Source: Alphaproteobacteria bacterium MarineAlpha9_Bin3 (GTDB taxonomy: Bacteria; Pseudomonadota; Alphaproteobacteria; TMED109). Taken from it: 64,000 nucleotides of DNA. Position 1 is the first letter of the stretch. Each line of letters begins with the position of its first letter. The stretch covers positions 25,093 to 89,092 of the forward strand of contig PTKH01000004.1 in assembly GCA_002937655.1 (NCBI GenBank). Direction: 5' to 3'. The position numbers were made by a program, and so were the translations under genes. The notes below the pieces were generated by a model. It was not told the DNA's origin. It searched no databases and saw nothing but the letters and a program-made list of their open reading frames with translations. Below, in pieces: positions 1 to 10,516 of the stretch.

Positions 1-781
1 AATGGCCTTTTGTTGGTTGCATATATTGTCCAATTGTAACAAAATCTACTTTAGCTAATCTAAGATCGTGAAGAAGAATTTCTATTTCTTCTATTTTTTC
101 ACCTAAACCAACCATGATTCCTGATTTAGTAAATATGGTTGAACTAAGGTCTTTAGCATTTTTTAGAATATTTAAACTATGTTCGTATGAAGCACCCCTT
201 CTTACTTTTTTATAAAGCCTAGATATTGTTTCTAAGTTATGATTAAATACATCAGGTTTTGCTTTTATAATTTTCTCTAAAGCCCCTTCTTTTCTTTGAA
301 AATCAGGAGTAAGAACTTCTATCGTGATATTTGGTGTTAATTTTTTAATTGCCTGTATTGATTTAACAAATTGATTTGCTCCCCCATCTTCTAAGTCATC
401 TCTATCAACAGAAGTTATAACAACATGCCTTAAGTTTAATTTAGATATAGCTTTTGCTAGCCTATACGGTTCAAAGAAATCAATTTCATTAGGAGATCCT
501 GATTTTACATTACAGAAACCACATTTTCTAGTACAAACATCTCCTAAGATCATTACTGTAGCATGACCTTTACTCCAGCATTCCCCAATATTAGGACAAG
601 ATGCAGACTCACAAACAGTATTAAGCTTAGCCTTACTAATAAGTTCCTTAGTAGACAAATACCCTGAAGAGATAGGGGCTTTTACTCTTATCCAACTAGG
701 TTTTTTTAATTTAAACTCTTCACTATTATTTAAATGAGAGTTAGAAATATAATTTTTCTTTAATTTTCTATTATTTAACAT
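1..781 (-). CDS. lipA: Lipoyl synthase LipA (3' end beyond window)
   Basis: Radical-SAM enzyme that inserts two sulfurs into octanoyl groups on lipoyl domains, making the lipoate cofactor of PDH. The ORF track misses it because it runs off the left edge; I read it from the ATG at 781. The N-terminal auxiliary-cluster cysteines ([13 protein letters not shown]) and the radical-SAM CTRKCGFC motif are both visible, followed by [15 protein letters not shown] and the NHNLET segment typical of LipA. About 260 codons are present and the C-terminus is missing. It lies 13 bases downstream of lpdA in the same direction, so it probably belongs to the PDH operon whose E2 subunit it lipoylates. Confidence 0.95.
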   Translation of the reverse strand, partial: MLNNRKLKKNYISNSHLNNSEEFKLKKPSWIRVKAPISSGYLSTKELISKAKLNTVCESASCPNIGECWSKGHATVMILGDVCTRKCGFCNVKSGSPNEIDFFEPYRLAKAISKLNLRHVVITSVDRDDLEDGGANQFVKSIQAIKKLTPNITIEVLTPDFQRKEGALEKIIKAKPDVFNHNLETISRLYKKVRRGASYEHSLNILKNAKDLSSTIFTKSGIMVGLGEKIEEIEILLHDLRLAKVDFVTIGQYMQPTKGH

Positions 782-794
782 AATTCAATCAACT

Positions 795-2195
795 TCATAT
801 ATGAAGAGCCCTATCATATGCATCAAGTACAGATTCATGAATAGATTCTGATACTGTAGGATGGGGAAAAATAGTATTAAAAAGATCAAGCTCTGTAGCT
901 TCCAGCTGCATAGCAACACAATATGTGGAGATTAGTTCTGTTACTTCAGGGCCAATCATATGCGCTCCTATAAGTTCGCCAGTATCAAAATTAAAAATAG
1001 TTTTTATAAATCCATCTGAATTTCCTAAAGCTATTGCTTTACCATTTCCTAATAATGGAAACTTACCAACTTTTATTTTTATTTTTTTTTCAATAGCTTG
1101 TTCTTCTGTGACACCTATACTAGCAATTTGTGGTCTAGAATAAGTACAGCCAGGTATTATCTTATTATGCTTTGCTTTAATTTTAGGATTATGTATAAAA
1201 TTAACAGCATTTACTGCTTCATGACTAGCTTTGTGAGCTAACCAAGGAGCGCCAGTTAAATCTCCAATTGCAAAAATACCCTTCTCAGATGTTTGATTAA
1301 AATTATCCGTGAGAATTTTACCATTCTCTATTTTTATATTAACTGTTTCTATACCTATATTTTCTATATTTGCATCAATTCCTATTGCCATAATTGCTTT
1401 GGAATATTTTTTTAAATGTTTATTGCCATTTTCATCAAGAAAATCAGCCAAAACTCCTTCTTTAGTAGATTTAATTTTATTAATTATTGCACTATTTAAA
1501 ATATTTATTTTTGAGGCTAATAAACTTTTTTTTGCAAATTCTGAAATTTCCTTATCTTCAGCAGGTAGAATTCTATCTTGAGATTCAATAACAGTAACTT
1601 CTGTTCCAAAATCACTATAAAAACTAGCAAACTCTATTCCTATAGCGCCTGCACCGACAATTAAAATAGATTCTGGTTTTTCTTTAGGAATCATAGCTTC
1701 TTTATAACTCCATATGAATTTACCATCATGTTTAAGACCTTCGATATTTTTGGGCCTTGCACCAGTAGCAAGAATTATATTTGATGCTGTATATAAAGAT
1801 TCACCATCCATATTTTTAACTGTAACCCTACCTTTACCAGCAATTTTTCCTTCTCCATACATAATATCTACATTATTTTTCTTTAATAAATAATCAACTC
1901 CTTTTGATAATTGATCAGAGACCTCTCTAGACCTTAAAACTAGCTTTTTCCAATCAATATTTACACTTTTTAAGTTTATGCCAAAATCATTTATTTCTGA
2001 TAAAATATGATTTATTTCTGAAGCTCTTAAAAGTGCTTTTGTTGGAATACAGCCCCAATTTAAACATATACCACCAAGTTTATCTTTTTCAATAACAGCT
2101 GCTTTTAAACCCAACTGACTTGCTCTAATTGCAGCAACATATCCGCCAGGCCCACTTCCAATTATTATAACATCATATGATTTGTTTTCTGCCAT
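795..2195 (-). CDS. lpdA: Dihydrolipoamide dehydrogenase (E3)
   Basis: FAD-dependent E3 that reoxidises dihydrolipoamide on E2 and reduces NAD+. From the chosen start the protein has 466 residues. It shows the FAD motif GSGPGG (13-18), the redox-active disulfide GGICLNWGC (C44, C49), a second nucleotide-binding motif GAGAIG, and the C-terminal HPTVSE catalytic His-Glu pair contributed across the dimer. The ORF track begins at a TTG at 2207, but the ATG at 2195 (MAENKSYD) has an AAGAAG directly before it and gives the usual N-terminus, starting 4 bases after the pdhC stop. Genes pdhA-pdhB-pdhC-lpdA-lipA run in one direction. Confidence 0.97.
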   Translation of the reverse strand: MAENKSYDVIIIGSGPGGYVAAIRASQLGLKAAVIEKDKLGGICLNWGCIPTKALLRASEINHILSEINDFGINLKSVNIDWKKLVLRSREVSDQLSKGVDYLLKKNNVDIMYGEGKIAGKGRVTVKNMDGESLYTASNIILATGARPKNIEGLKHDGKFIWSYKEAMIPKEKPESILIVGAGAIGIEFASFYSDFGTEVTVIESQDRILPAEDKEISEFAKKSLLASKINILNSAIINKIKSTKEGVLADFLDENGNKHLKKYSKAIMAIGIDANIENIGIETVNIKIENGKILTDNFNQTSEKGIFAIGDLTGAPWLAHKASHEAVNAVNFIHNPKIKAKHNKIIPGCTYSRPQIASIGVTEEQAIEKKIKIKVGKFPLLGNGKAIALGNSDGFIKTIFNFDTGELIGAHMIGPEVTELISTYCVAMQLEATELDLFNTIFPHPTVSESIHESVLDAYDRALHI

Positions 2196-2199
2196 CTTC

Positions 2200-3558
2200 T
2201 TATACAATCATTTTTATTGGGTTTTCTATTATATCTTTAAATTCTTTCAAAAGTTTTGCTCCAACTGCTCCATCAATAACCCTATGATCACCCGATAGTT
2301 GACAAGTCATTATATTTGCAATTTTAATATTGTCATTAATAACTAATGGTCTTTTTGAAATACTACCAATAGCTAATATACCTGATTGTGGAGGATTAAT
2401 TATAGCAGAAAAATTATCTATATCATACATACCTAAATTACTAATTGAAAAATTTCCACCCTCATACTCACCAGGTAAAAGTTTTCCTGAATTTGCTCTA
2501 GATATAAAATCTTTCATATTTTTTGATATGTCACTTAATTTTAAGTAATCAGCATTTTTTATAACAGGAGTAAATAAACCTCCATCAACAGCAACAGCAA
2601 CACTAATATCAATTGATCCAAAATGAATAATTTCATCATCATTCCAAGAACAATTAGCCTCAGGTACAATAGAAAGTGACATTGCTAAGGCTTTAATTAT
2701 AAAATCATTAATAGATATTTTATTTTCTGGCGATAAACTTTTATTTATAAAAGCTCTACCTTTTAGAAGTTCATCTACATTACAATCTATTGACAAATAG
2801 AAATGAGGAACTTCTTTTTTAGATTTAGATAATCTTTCTGCAATCACTTTCCTCATTGAAGAAGTTTTTTTTCTAACATCTGATTTAATATTTATATTAG
2901 AAAAATTATTTAAACTATTGTTATTATTTATAAAATTAGCAATATCATTTTTTATTATTCTTCCTCTAGGACCAGTACCAGTTATTAATTTTAGGTCAAC
3001 TTTATTTTGAATAGCTATCCTTTTAGCTAAAGGACTGACAGCAATACGATCAGTATTTTCTGTAATAGAATAAGAAGAATCAATTTCTGATGAAACAACT
3101 TCTATATTTTTGTCATTATTTATTTCTTTATCATCATTAACAACAATATTTTCAATAGGGTTATTATTTTCATTATCACTTTTATCCGTGATGTTATTTA
3201 TTTCATTATTAACATTTTCAACTTCAATAATTTTTTCCTTATTATCTGAAGTTTGCTTTTCGTCATTATTTACATTATATTTTTCTAACAATTCATTTAT
3301 ATCACTATCTGAATCGTTTTTATCCCTTAGCACAGCAATTACTGAATTTACACTTATTCCTTCTGCCCCATCATCAAATAAAACTTTGTCTAAAATACCT
3401 TCATCTACTGCCTCTATTTCCATTGTAGCCTTATCTGTTTCAACCTCTGCAATAACATCACCTGATTTAACTTTATCACCTACATTCTTACACCACTTAG
3501 CAAGATTTCCCTCTGTCATTGTTGGTGACAAAGAAGGCATTAAAATTGCTGTTGCCAT
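2200..3558 (-). CDS. pdhC: Pyruvate dehydrogenase E2, dihydrolipoamide acetyltransferase
   Basis: E2 core of the pyruvate dehydrogenase complex, transferring acetyl from lipoamide to CoA. One N-terminal lipoyl domain is present with the modified lysine in ETDKATMEIEA (K43), then a peripheral-subunit-binding domain (AVSPLAKRIAIQ...GPRGRI, about 170-205), then the acetyltransferase domain with DHRVIDG near the C-terminus. The linker between lipoyl and binding domains is unusual: instead of Ala/Pro it is rich in Asn, Asp, Glu and Ile. The start has a good GGAG Shine-Dalgarno site. It is separated from pdhB by an unusually long 160-base gap, so it may also have its own promoter. Confidence 0.96.
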   Translation of the reverse strand: MATAILMPSLSPTMTEGNLAKWCKNVGDKVKSGDVIAEVETDKATMEIEAVDEGILDKVLFDDGAEGISVNSVIAVLRDKNDSDSDINELLEKYNVNNDEKQTSDNKEKIIEVENVNNEINNITDKSDNENNNPIENIVVNDDKEINNDKNIEVVSSEIDSSYSITENTDRIAVSPLAKRIAIQNKVDLKLITGTGPRGRIIKNDIANFINNNNSLNNFSNINIKSDVRKKTSSMRKVIAERLSKSKKEVPHFYLSIDCNVDELLKGRAFINKSLSPENKISINDFIIKALAMSLSIVPEANCSWNDDEIIHFGSIDISVAVAVDGGLFTPVIKNADYLKLSDISKNMKDFISRANSGKLLPGEYEGGNFSISNLGMYDIDNFSAIINPPQSGILAIGSISKRPLVINDNIKIANIMTCQLSGDHRVIDGAVGAKLLKEFKDIIENPIKMIV

Positions 3559-3718
3559 TTTTTTTACTCCTTAGTAAATAATAACTAATATTATCTATAA
3601 TTATACAAAATATTCAAAATTTATAAATTGCAAAAAATAATATTATGCTAAATTATACGCAATATATTACAATATTTTATCAAATTATTAACACTATATG
3701 CCTTTATTGAGTAATTAA
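3559..3718 (-). promoter_or_regulatory. AT-rich gap between pdhB and pdhC, possible internal promoter
   Basis: This is the longest gap inside the PDH cluster and is almost pure A/T. On the minus strand two perfect TATAAT boxes occur (complement of 3652-3657 and 3600-3605), the first preceded by TGCG. I could not find a well-spaced consensus -35 for either. No ORF, hairpin with U-tract or tRNA is visible. A separate promoter for pdhC-lpdA-lipA is plausible but unproven. Confidence 0.3.
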
Positions 3719-4690
3719 TTAAAACAATGTCATACATAACTTAAATATACTATCCTGATCTGGTATACATAATTTTTCTAAATTGCTTGCGTATGGTAAA
3801 GGAACATCTAATGCAGCAATTCTTTCTGGCGGAGCATCAAGATAATCAAAAGCTTTTGAACTCACTTCAGAAATAATCTCAGCACCTATACCTGAGCTCA
3901 TCCAACCCTCTTCTACAGAAACTATCCTATTAGTTTTTTTAACTGATTTTATTATAGTATTAGTGTCTAAAGGTCTGAGAGTTCTTAAATCTATAACCTC
4001 TGCACTTATATTTTCTTTTTCCAATAATTCTGCAGCTTTAAGAGCAGCATGAACTCCCCTAGAAAAAGAAGTTATAGTGATATCACTACCTAATTTTTTA
4101 ATATTAGCAGAACCTATTGGAATTGAATAATCAATTTCAGGTACCTCAAATACTTCATTATACAATAATTCATTTTCTAAAAATATTACGGGATTTGGAT
4201 CTCTTATAGCAGATTTAAGTAAACCTTTAGCATCTGCGCTATCATAAGGAGCAAGGACTTTCAATCCTGGTATATTGGTAAACAAAGCACTTAAGTCATG
4301 ACTATGCTGGGCAGCAACTTGAAGTGCCGAACCATTTGGCCCTCTGAATACTATTGGAATATTAATAAGTCCTCCTGACATATAATATGTTTTAGCAGCA
4401 GAGTTAATTATTTGATCAATTGCTTGAAATGCAAAATTCCAAGTCATAAATTCTACTATTGGTCTCAGCCCTCCCATAGATGCTCCAACTGCTAAACCTG
4501 TAAACCCAGCCTCAGTTATAGGAGTATCTACAATTCTATGATTTCCAAACTCAGATATTAAACCTTGGCTTACTTTATAGGCTCCTTCATATTCCCCTAC
4601 TTCTTCTCCAATTAAAAAAACATTAGGATTTAATCTCATTTCTTCGGCAATAGCGTCTCTGATTGCTGTTCTTACTGGGAATTTACTCAT
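3719..4690 (-). CDS. pdhB: Pyruvate dehydrogenase E1 beta subunit
   Basis: Beta subunit of the E1 alpha2-beta2 heterotetramer that decarboxylates pyruvate with thiamine diphosphate. Conserved segments include [32 protein letters not shown] and the SVEEGW region of transketolase C-terminal domains. The ORF track adds 14 residues upstream; [10 protein letters not shown] is the family-like N-terminus, so I use the ATG at 4690, overlapping the pdhA stop by 8 bases. An adjacent in-frame ATG at 4693 is equally possible. Length 323 matches single-domain E1 beta; the N-terminal lipoyl domain found on E1 beta in some alphaproteobacteria is absent. Confidence 0.95.
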   Translation of the reverse strand: MSKFPVRTAIRDAIAEEMRLNPNVFLIGEEVGEYEGAYKVSQGLISEFGNHRIVDTPITEAGFTGLAVGASMGGLRPIVEFMTWNFAFQAIDQIINSAAKTYYMSGGLINIPIVFRGPNGSALQVAAQHSHDLSALFTNIPGLKVLAPYDSADAKGLLKSAIRDPNPVIFLENELLYNEVFEVPEIDYSIPIGSANIKKLGSDITITSFSRGVHAALKAAELLEKENISAEVIDLRTLRPLDTNTIIKSVKKTNRIVSVEEGWMSSGIGAEIISEVSSKAFDYLDAPPERIAALDVPLPYASNLEKLCIPDQDSIFKLCMTLF

Positions 4691-5951
4691 CATAATTCTC
4701 GCTAAGAACATCTGTATACAAGTACTTTTCACTCGTAGAAATACTATTTGTGGCTTTTTCTGCCAAACCGCTTATTTCAGATCTTATTTTATCATCTATA
4801 CTCTTAAGTTTATCCTCATTATATATTTCCAAATCAATTAACTTCTTTTTAATAAACTCTATAGGATCTTGTTCTTCTCTCATTTTTTGAACTTCTTCTC
4901 TAGTTCTATATTTTGCAGGATCTGACATAGAGTGTCCTCTGTATCTATATGTTTTCATTTCTAATATAATGGGTCCATTACCATCTCTTACCCACTTAAC
5001 TGCCTTTAGTGCTGCTAAATATACAGATATAGGATTCATTCCATTAACAGCATACCCTGGTATACCAAATGACTCACCATGTTTACTTAAATCTGTTCCA
5101 GCACTAGCTCTCTTAATGGAAGTACCCATACCATATTGGTTGTTTTCAATACAAAATATTATAGGCAATCTCCATAATGAAGCCATGTTATAAGATTCAT
5201 ATACTTGGCCTTGATTAGCGGCACCATCTCCAAAATAAATAAGCGATAAAGAAGATTTATCTAAATATTTTGAAGCAAAAGCTATCCCTGTACCTATCGG
5301 CACTTGAGCTCCTACAATACCATGACCTCCCCAAAAATTATTTTTTGGATCAAACATATGCATTGAACCGCCTTTACCTTTTGATATTCCATCTCCTTTT
5401 CCCATTAATTCACATAATAATTTATATGGAGAAGCTCCTCTAGATATTAAATGCGCATGGCATCTATAGCCAGTAATTACACTGTCATCTTTATTAATTG
5501 CCGCTTCCATTCCTACAGATACAGCTTCCTGACCAATATATAAGTGACAAAAACCGCCTATTAATCCTAAACCATATAACTGCCCTACTCTTTCTTCAAA
5601 TCTTCTTAAATAAAGCATTTTTTCATAAAATAGCTGTAGTTGTTTTTTACTTACGTCGCTATCATCAAAGTTATCATACTTATTTAATAATTCAGTATTT
5701 TTAGAAAAATTGTCTTGAAAATTATTTATGTTCATACCAGGTGGCATAAAGTTATTAGGTATATTGGCACCAACCTTTATTAAAAGCTTTATTATGGAGG
5801 GCTTCCATTTATCTGGAATACCTTGTTGCTTCCATGAATAGACAGTTTTTTCATTTAAAACTGTATTAGTAAATTGAGAAAGGTTTTTTGCTAATAACCT
5901 GCCACCACCAAGATCATCTATAATTGAAGAAAAATCAAAATCCTGTTTCAT
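4683..5951 (-). CDS. pdhA: Pyruvate dehydrogenase E1 alpha with N-terminal helix-turn-helix-like extension
   Basis: Alpha subunit of PDH E1, binding thiamine diphosphate through GDGAANQ...IENN (about 240-270). Homology to normal E1 alpha begins near residue 100 ([17 protein letters not shown]). In front of this, residues 7-65 form an extra in-frame domain: [13 protein letters not shown], then [18 protein letters not shown]. This pattern (LGG-x-LA-x-L ... VYxWKxxGIPxxW) resembles small Cro/YdaS-like helix-turn-helix domains common in alphaproteobacteria. The usual family length is about 330-370 residues against 422 here. Internal ATGs at 5747 and 5735 would give a normal-length protein but neither has a clear Shine-Dalgarno site; nor does the upstream ATG. 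The enzyme call is certain; the role of the extension is unknown. Confidence 0.95.
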   Translation of the reverse strand: MKQDFDFSSIIDDLGGGRLLAKNLSQFTNTVLNEKTVYSWKQQGIPDKWKPSIIKLLIKVGANIPNNFMPPGMNINNFQDNFSKNTELLNKYDNFDDSDVSKKQLQLFYEKMLYLRRFEERVGQLYGLGLIGGFCHLYIGQEAVSVGMEAAINKDDSVITGYRCHAHLISRGASPYKLLCELMGKGDGISKGKGGSMHMFDPKNNFWGGHGIVGAQVPIGTGIAFASKYLDKSSLSLIYFGDGAANQGQVYESYNMASLWRLPIIFCIENNQYGMGTSIKRASAGTDLSKHGESFGIPGYAVNGMNPISVYLAALKAVKWVRDGNGPIILEMKTYRYRGHSMSDPAKYRTREEVQKMREEQDPIEFIKKKLIDLEIYNEDKLKSIDDKIRSEISGLAEKATNSISTSEKYLYTDVLSENYDE

Positions 5952-5992
5952 ATAGAATAAGTTAGTTATAATAACGAATAAGTCAAATTAAT

Positions 5993-6316
5993 TTATTTTA
6001 TAGAAATAACAACCTCATCTTTAGAGGAATAACCAAGCTTTAATCGAGTTAATTCATCTAATAAATCAATATTGTTTTGAGCATTGTTCATTTTATTTAC
6101 TAATAATTCTTTAAATTCTAATTCTTTTTCTTTATTTTTAAGAATGTTAAAGTTATATTCAACTAGCTGTTTTTTATCGGACAGCGGATTTAAAGATATA
6201 TTGCCATTTAAAAAATGAAATATAAAATATGCTCCTGTAAAGATAACACATGTTTTAAAGAAAATATTTCTTACTAGTATATAGTTATTGTTTTTAAAAT
6301 TTAATGTTTTATTCAT
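5993..6316 (-). CDS. ftsB: FtsB/DivIC-like septum formation initiator
   Basis: Small bitopic membrane protein of the divisome. The 107 residues contain one membrane segment (about 16-37, NIFFKTCVIFTGAYFIFHFL), then a charged coiled-coil-prone stretch (DKKQLVEYNFNILKNKEKEL) and a C-terminal DELTRLKLGYSSKDEVVI, which matches the 'ar..lg....dE.v' ending of the family. Overall identity is low, as usual for FtsB, so the call depends on topology plus position: ftsB lies between eno and pdhA in many alphaproteobacteria. Spacing of 36 bases to eno suggests the same transcript. Confidence 0.8.
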   Translation of the reverse strand: MNKTLNFKNNNYILVRNIFFKTCVIFTGAYFIFHFLNGNISLNPLSDKKQLVEYNFNILKNKEKELEFKELLVNKMNNAQNNIDLLDELTRLKLGYSSKDEVVISIK

Positions 6317-6352
6317 AGTCTAATGAATCATTTAAAATAATATTAGTCAATA

Positions 6353-7627
6353 CTAACTATAAAAATATTTATCTTTGTTAAACAAGGCCTTATCTCCTAA
6401 AAGCTCTTCTATTCTTAATAATTGATTATATTTACTTAATCTATCAGACCTTGATAATGAGCCTGTTTTAATTTGCCCTGCATTTGTAGCCACAGATAAG
6501 TCGGCTATGAAAGTATCCTCAGTTTCTCCCGATCTATGAGATATCATAGAAGTATAAGAAGCTTTCTTAGCCATATTTATTGCATTTAATGTTTCTGTTA
6601 AAGTACCTATCTGATTAAACTTTATTAATATGGAATTAGCTATATTTTCCTTTATTCCCTTATCTAATCTACTTGTATTCGTAACAAATAAGTCATCCCC
6701 TACTAATTGAATATTTTCTCCCATTTGCTTCGTAATAATTTTCCAACCTTCCCAATCATCTTCTGCTAATGCATCCTCAATTGATATAATAGGATATTCT
6801 TTAGTAAGAGAGTGTAAATAATCTATTAGCCCTTGACTATCAAACCTTTTATTTTCACCATTCAAGATATATTCATTGTTATTGAAAAATTCTGTGGATG
6901 CAACATCTAGTGCTATTGATACATTTTTACCTGGAGTATAACCTGCTTTTTCAATCGCTATAATTATATAATCTAAAGCTTCTTTATGAGATGAAAAATT
7001 AGGAGCAAATCCTCCTTCATCTCCTACAGCAATAGAAAAATTTTGTTCTAATAATATTGTTTTTAATGACTGAAAGATTTCAGCTCCACATCTTAAAGAT
7101 TCACTAAAACTATCAAAGCCAAATGGAACAACCATTAACTCTTGAAAATCTAGGCTGTTATTTGCGTGGGCACCTCCATTTATTATATTCATAAATGGAA
7201 TAGGTAAAGTAACAGAAGACTCTCCTCCTATATGAAAATATAAGGGAATATTTTTACTATTAGCAGCTGCTCTTGAACATGCTAAAGATACTCCTAAAAT
7301 ACTATTACCTCCTAGATTAATTTTATTAATTGAGCCATCAAGATTAATTAAAATATTGTCAATCTCTTCTTGGTCACTACAATTTTTCCCTTTCAACACA
7401 TTACAAATTTCATTATTAATTATTTCAACTGCTTTTTTTACTCCCTTACCTAAATACCTATGATCATTATCTCTCTTCTCAATTACTTCATAAGCACCGG
7501 TTGATGCTCCAGAGGGAACCGAAGCTCTTCCTATTACATCATTTTCTAATAATACATCTACTTCTAACGTTGGATTTCCCCGACTATCTATAATTTCTCT
7601 TCCTTTAATATTACTTATAATTGTCAT
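6353..7627 (-). CDS. eno: Enolase
   Basis: Converts 2-phosphoglycerate to phosphoenolpyruvate with Mg2+ in glycolysis; in proteobacteria it can also be an RNA degradosome component. The 424 residues are of normal length. Conserved segments are [17 protein letters not shown] at the N-terminus, GDEGGFAPN, metal ligands in [11 protein letters not shown] and [10 protein letters not shown], the catalytic lysine in LIKFNQIGT, and [10 protein letters not shown]. It precedes ftsB and the PDH genes and follows kdsA by 13 bases, so the lower glycolytic step and PDH are linked on one strand. Confidence 0.98.
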   Translation of the reverse strand: MTIISNIKGREIIDSRGNPTLEVDVLLENDVIGRASVPSGASTGAYEVIEKRDNDHRYLGKGVKKAVEIINNEICNVLKGKNCSDQEEIDNILINLDGSINKINLGGNSILGVSLACSRAAANSKNIPLYFHIGGESSVTLPIPFMNIINGGAHANNSLDFQELMVVPFGFDSFSESLRCGAEIFQSLKTILLEQNFSIAVGDEGGFAPNFSSHKEALDYIIIAIEKAGYTPGKNVSIALDVASTEFFNNNEYILNGENKRFDSQGLIDYLHSLTKEYPIISIEDALAEDDWEGWKIITKQMGENIQLVGDDLFVTNTSRLDKGIKENIANSILIKFNQIGTLTETLNAINMAKKASYTSMISHRSGETEDTFIADLSVATNAGQIKTGSLSRSDRLSKYNQLLRIEELLGDKALFNKDKYFYS

Positions 7628-7640
7628 AATTATACCCTTA

Positions 7641-8480
7641 TTAATTATTTTGACTTTTTGCTATTTCATCATGTTTAATCAAAATTTGAAGTAAGTTTTT
7701 GAGCTTATCCAATGGCCACATATTAGGACCATCACTTGGAGCGTTATCTGGGTCTTCATGAGTTTCCATAAATATTGCTGCTACACCCAAAGCAGAAGCA
7801 GCTGTAGCTAATGTTGGAACAAATTCTCTTTGGCCACTTGATTTATCTCCTAAACCACCCGGCTGTTGGACAGAATGAGTAGCATCAAATACTACAGGAT
7901 GACCAAATTCCTTTAATATTGGAATAGACCTGAAGTCCGAAACAAGTGTATTATAACCAAAACTTGCACCTCTCTCACATATCATTACACCACCATTACC
8001 ATTTTTTGATAATTTTTCTGCTACATTTTTCATATCCCATGGAGCTAGGAACTGTCCTTTCTTTACCATAATTGGAAGGTTTGACTTAGCTGACTCTATT
8101 AATAAGTCAGTTTGTCTACATAAAAAAGCTGGTATTTGTATTACATCTACTACTTCAGATACTAATGATATTTGCTCCTTTTCATGAACATCAGTAATTA
8201 CAGGACATCCAATTTTATCTTTTACCTCTTTAAATATTTCCATAGAATCATCTATACCAGGTCCTCTTGAAGATTTTAAGGAAGTTCTGTTAGCTTTATC
8301 AAAAGAGGACTTATAAATAAAATTTAGCCCTAATATATCGCAAATATTATGTATCTCATTGGCAGTTTTAAGTGCATGATCTTTACTTTCCATAACGCAA
8401 GGTCCAGCAATTAAAGTAAATTTTTCATTGTTACCAATTGTAAAACCCTTAAATTTTATATCTTTTATATTACTTATCAT
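7641..8480 (-). CDS. kdsA: 3-deoxy-D-manno-octulosonate 8-phosphate synthase
   Basis: Condenses phosphoenolpyruvate with arabinose 5-phosphate to Kdo-8-phosphate, needed for the inner core of lipopolysaccharide. The AGPCVMES motif, SFDKANRTS, and [13 protein letters not shown] are typical of the KdsA/DAHP synthase superfamily, and 279 residues is the expected size. The start codon overlaps the pyrG stop in an ATGA, indicating translational coupling. Its presence together with lpxA/B/D/I shows that the organism makes Kdo-lipid A. Confidence 0.97.
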   Translation of the reverse strand: MISNIKDIKFKGFTIGNNEKFTLIAGPCVMESKDHALKTANEIHNICDILGLNFIYKSSFDKANRTSLKSSRGPGIDDSMEIFKEVKDKIGCPVITDVHEKEQISLVSEVVDVIQIPAFLCRQTDLLIESAKSNLPIMVKKGQFLAPWDMKNVAEKLSKNGNGGVMICERGASFGYNTLVSDFRSIPILKEFGHPVVFDATHSVQQPGGLGDKSSGQREFVPTLATAASALGVAAIFMETHEDPDNAPSDGPNMWPLDKLKNLLQILIKHDEIAKSQNN

Positions 8481-10105
8481 TTTTTACTTACTTTTTTAAC
8501 TGCCGATATAAAAGATTTAAATATTGGATGGGGCATAAATGGTCTTGATTTCAATTCTGGATGAAATTGGACACCAACAAACCAAGGATGAGAAGTTATT
8601 TCTATAATTTCAGGCAACATAGAATCTGGAGATTTTCCAGAGAATATCATACCTTTTTCTTTCAATTTATCTTCATAAATTGAATTAACTTCATAGCGAT
8701 GCCTATGTCTTTCATGTACAGTAATTTTATTATATATTTTATAAGCTAGCGAACCCTTTAATATATTACAGGGGTAAGATCCTAATCTCATGGACCCACC
8801 AATATCTGAAGACTTTGAACGTATTTCTTTTTTACCATCACGATACCATTCCTTAAGTAAGCCTATTACATTATTTTCTGTATTTACAAACTCTGAAGAG
8901 TTAGCACTTTTTATATTTAAAACATTTCTAGAAAATTCAATAACAGCTAACTGAAGACCAAGACATATTCCTAAAAAAGGCACTCCATTTAAACGGGCAT
9001 AATTAATTGCCTTAATTTTTCCAGAAATACCTCTTTCACCAAAACCTCCAGGAACAATAATCCCATTAATATTGCTAAATTTTGAATCTAAAGATTTATT
9101 ATTTAAACTTTCAGAATTAATCCAATGAATATTAACTCCTAGTTTATTTCCTAATCCTCCATGAACTATTGCCTCGTTTAATGATTTATAAGCATCAGGA
9201 AGGTCTGTATATTTTCCTACTATACCGATATTTATATTTGATTTTACATTATTTGCAGATTGAACAATTCTTTTCCATTTATTTAAGTTAATTTTATTTG
9301 GCTTAATATTAAAATGTTTAAGAACTTGGATATCTAATTTTTCTTTATGATATACTAATGGTACATTGTATATATTTTTAACATCAAGAGCTTGAATAAC
9401 ATCTTCAGATTTAACATTACAAAATAAAGCAATTTTATCAATCTCATTTTCTTCAATTGATCTATCACACCTGCATAATAATATATTAGGTTGAATTCCT
9501 ATTTCTCTTAATTCTTTGACAGAATGTTGAGTGGGCTTTGTTTTCTGCTCATTTGAAGTATTTATATAAGGCACTAAAGTTAAATGAATATATATAGCTC
9601 TATTTTTACCAATTTCATTTCCAAACTGTCTAATAGATTCTAAAAAAGGAAGGCTTTCTATGTCTCCAACAGTTCCACCGATTTCTACTAATATAAAATC
9701 ACAGTCAGCTATATCTTTTGTAATAAAAGACTTTATTTCATCAGTTACATGAGGAATAACTTGGACTGTACTTCCCAGATAAAAACCTTCTCTCTCCTTA
9801 TTAATTACATTTTTATAAATTCTTCCAGTAGTTATATTGTCACTTTGCTTTGCAGGAACTCCTGTAAATCTCTCATAATGCCCTAAATCTAAATCTGTTT
9901 CAGCACCATCATCAGTAACAAAAACCTCTCCATGTTGATATGGACTCATAGTTCCTGGGTCTACATTTATATAAGGGTCTAATTTTCTTATTCTTACAGA
10001 ATAGCCTCTAGCTTGAAGCAAAGCACCTATTGCAGAAGCTGAAATCCCTTTACCTAAGGAAGAAACTACGCCGCCTGTAATAAATATAAATCTTGGCTTA
10101 GCCAT
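8477..10105 (-). CDS. pyrG: CTP synthase
   Basis: Aminates UTP to CTP using glutamine and ATP. The N-terminal synthetase domain begins [18 protein letters not shown] (P-loop) and the C-terminal class I glutamine amidotransferase domain shows GGFGERG, the catalytic cysteine in GICLGLQLA and the His-Glu pair in [10 protein letters not shown]. The 542 residues are full length. It sits between secG and kdsA, which is the usual alphaproteobacterial order secG-pyrG-kdsA-eno, and is coupled to kdsA by a 4-base overlap. Confidence 0.98.
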   Translation of the reverse strand: MAKPRFIFITGGVVSSLGKGISASAIGALLQARGYSVRIRKLDPYINVDPGTMSPYQHGEVFVTDDGAETDLDLGHYERFTGVPAKQSDNITTGRIYKNVINKEREGFYLGSTVQVIPHVTDEIKSFITKDIADCDFILVEIGGTVGDIESLPFLESIRQFGNEIGKNRAIYIHLTLVPYINTSNEQKTKPTQHSVKELREIGIQPNILLCRCDRSIEENEIDKIALFCNVKSEDVIQALDVKNIYNVPLVYHKEKLDIQVLKHFNIKPNKINLNKWKRIVQSANNVKSNINIGIVGKYTDLPDAYKSLNEAIVHGGLGNKLGVNIHWINSESLNNKSLDSKFSNINGIIVPGGFGERGISGKIKAINYARLNGVPFLGICLGLQLAVIEFSRNVLNIKSANSSEFVNTENNVIGLLKEWYRDGKKEIRSKSSDIGGSMRLGSYPCNILKGSLAYKIYNKITVHERHRHRYEVNSIYEDKLKEKGMIFSGKSPDSMLPEIIEITSHPWFVGVQFHPELKSRPFMPHPIFKSFISAVKKVSKK

Positions 10106-10148
10106 AAAATACCTTAAACAAAATTTTTATTAAACAATTCTTCATATA

Positions 10149-10490
10149 TTATTCTGCTTTTGGGGGAGCGGGATTATCTATATCTTCATCAATCTTTATC
10201 AATGGAGAATTCATTTCACTCTCTACTGAACCATCTAAAATACTTGAACTCTCATTATCATTTCTACTTTCCATTATAGCAAGAATTAAACTTGTAATCA
10301 TAAAAAGTGCGGCAAAAATTGCTGTAATTCTTGTTAAAAAATTTGCAGAACCTTGGTTACCCATAATACCACTAAGAGACATGCCTCCTCCAAGTCCTCC
10401 CAATGCTCCGCCATCACTTCTTTGTAATAAAATAAAAACAATTAATCCTAATGCTAAAAGCACATGAATTGCTAATACTATTTCTGCCAT
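10149..10490 (-). CDS. secG: Protein-export membrane protein SecG
   Basis: Accessory subunit of the SecYEG translocon in the inner membrane. The 113 residues contain an N-terminal membrane helix (IVLAIHVLLALGLIVFILLQ), the hallmark RSDGGALGGLGGG loop and a second helix (TRITAIFAALFMITSLILAI). The C-terminal tail is acidic and ends NPAPPKAE, as in alphaproteobacterial SecG. It is placed between tpiA and pyrG in the same direction with short gaps, a conserved arrangement. Confidence 0.96.
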   Translation of the reverse strand: MAEIVLAIHVLLALGLIVFILLQRSDGGALGGLGGGMSLSGIMGNQGSANFLTRITAIFAALFMITSLILAIMESRNDNESSSILDGSVESEMNSPLIKIDEDIDNPAPPKAE

Positions 10491-10516
10491 ATCAAATCCT
10501 ATCCATATTTATAAAA

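Noticed and set aside
3110-3574. 154-codon plus-strand ORF opposite pdhC
   Set aside because: Its Ser/Leu/Phe-rich sequence is the antisense reading of the Asp/Asn/Glu-rich E2 linker and lipoyl domain, not a real gene.
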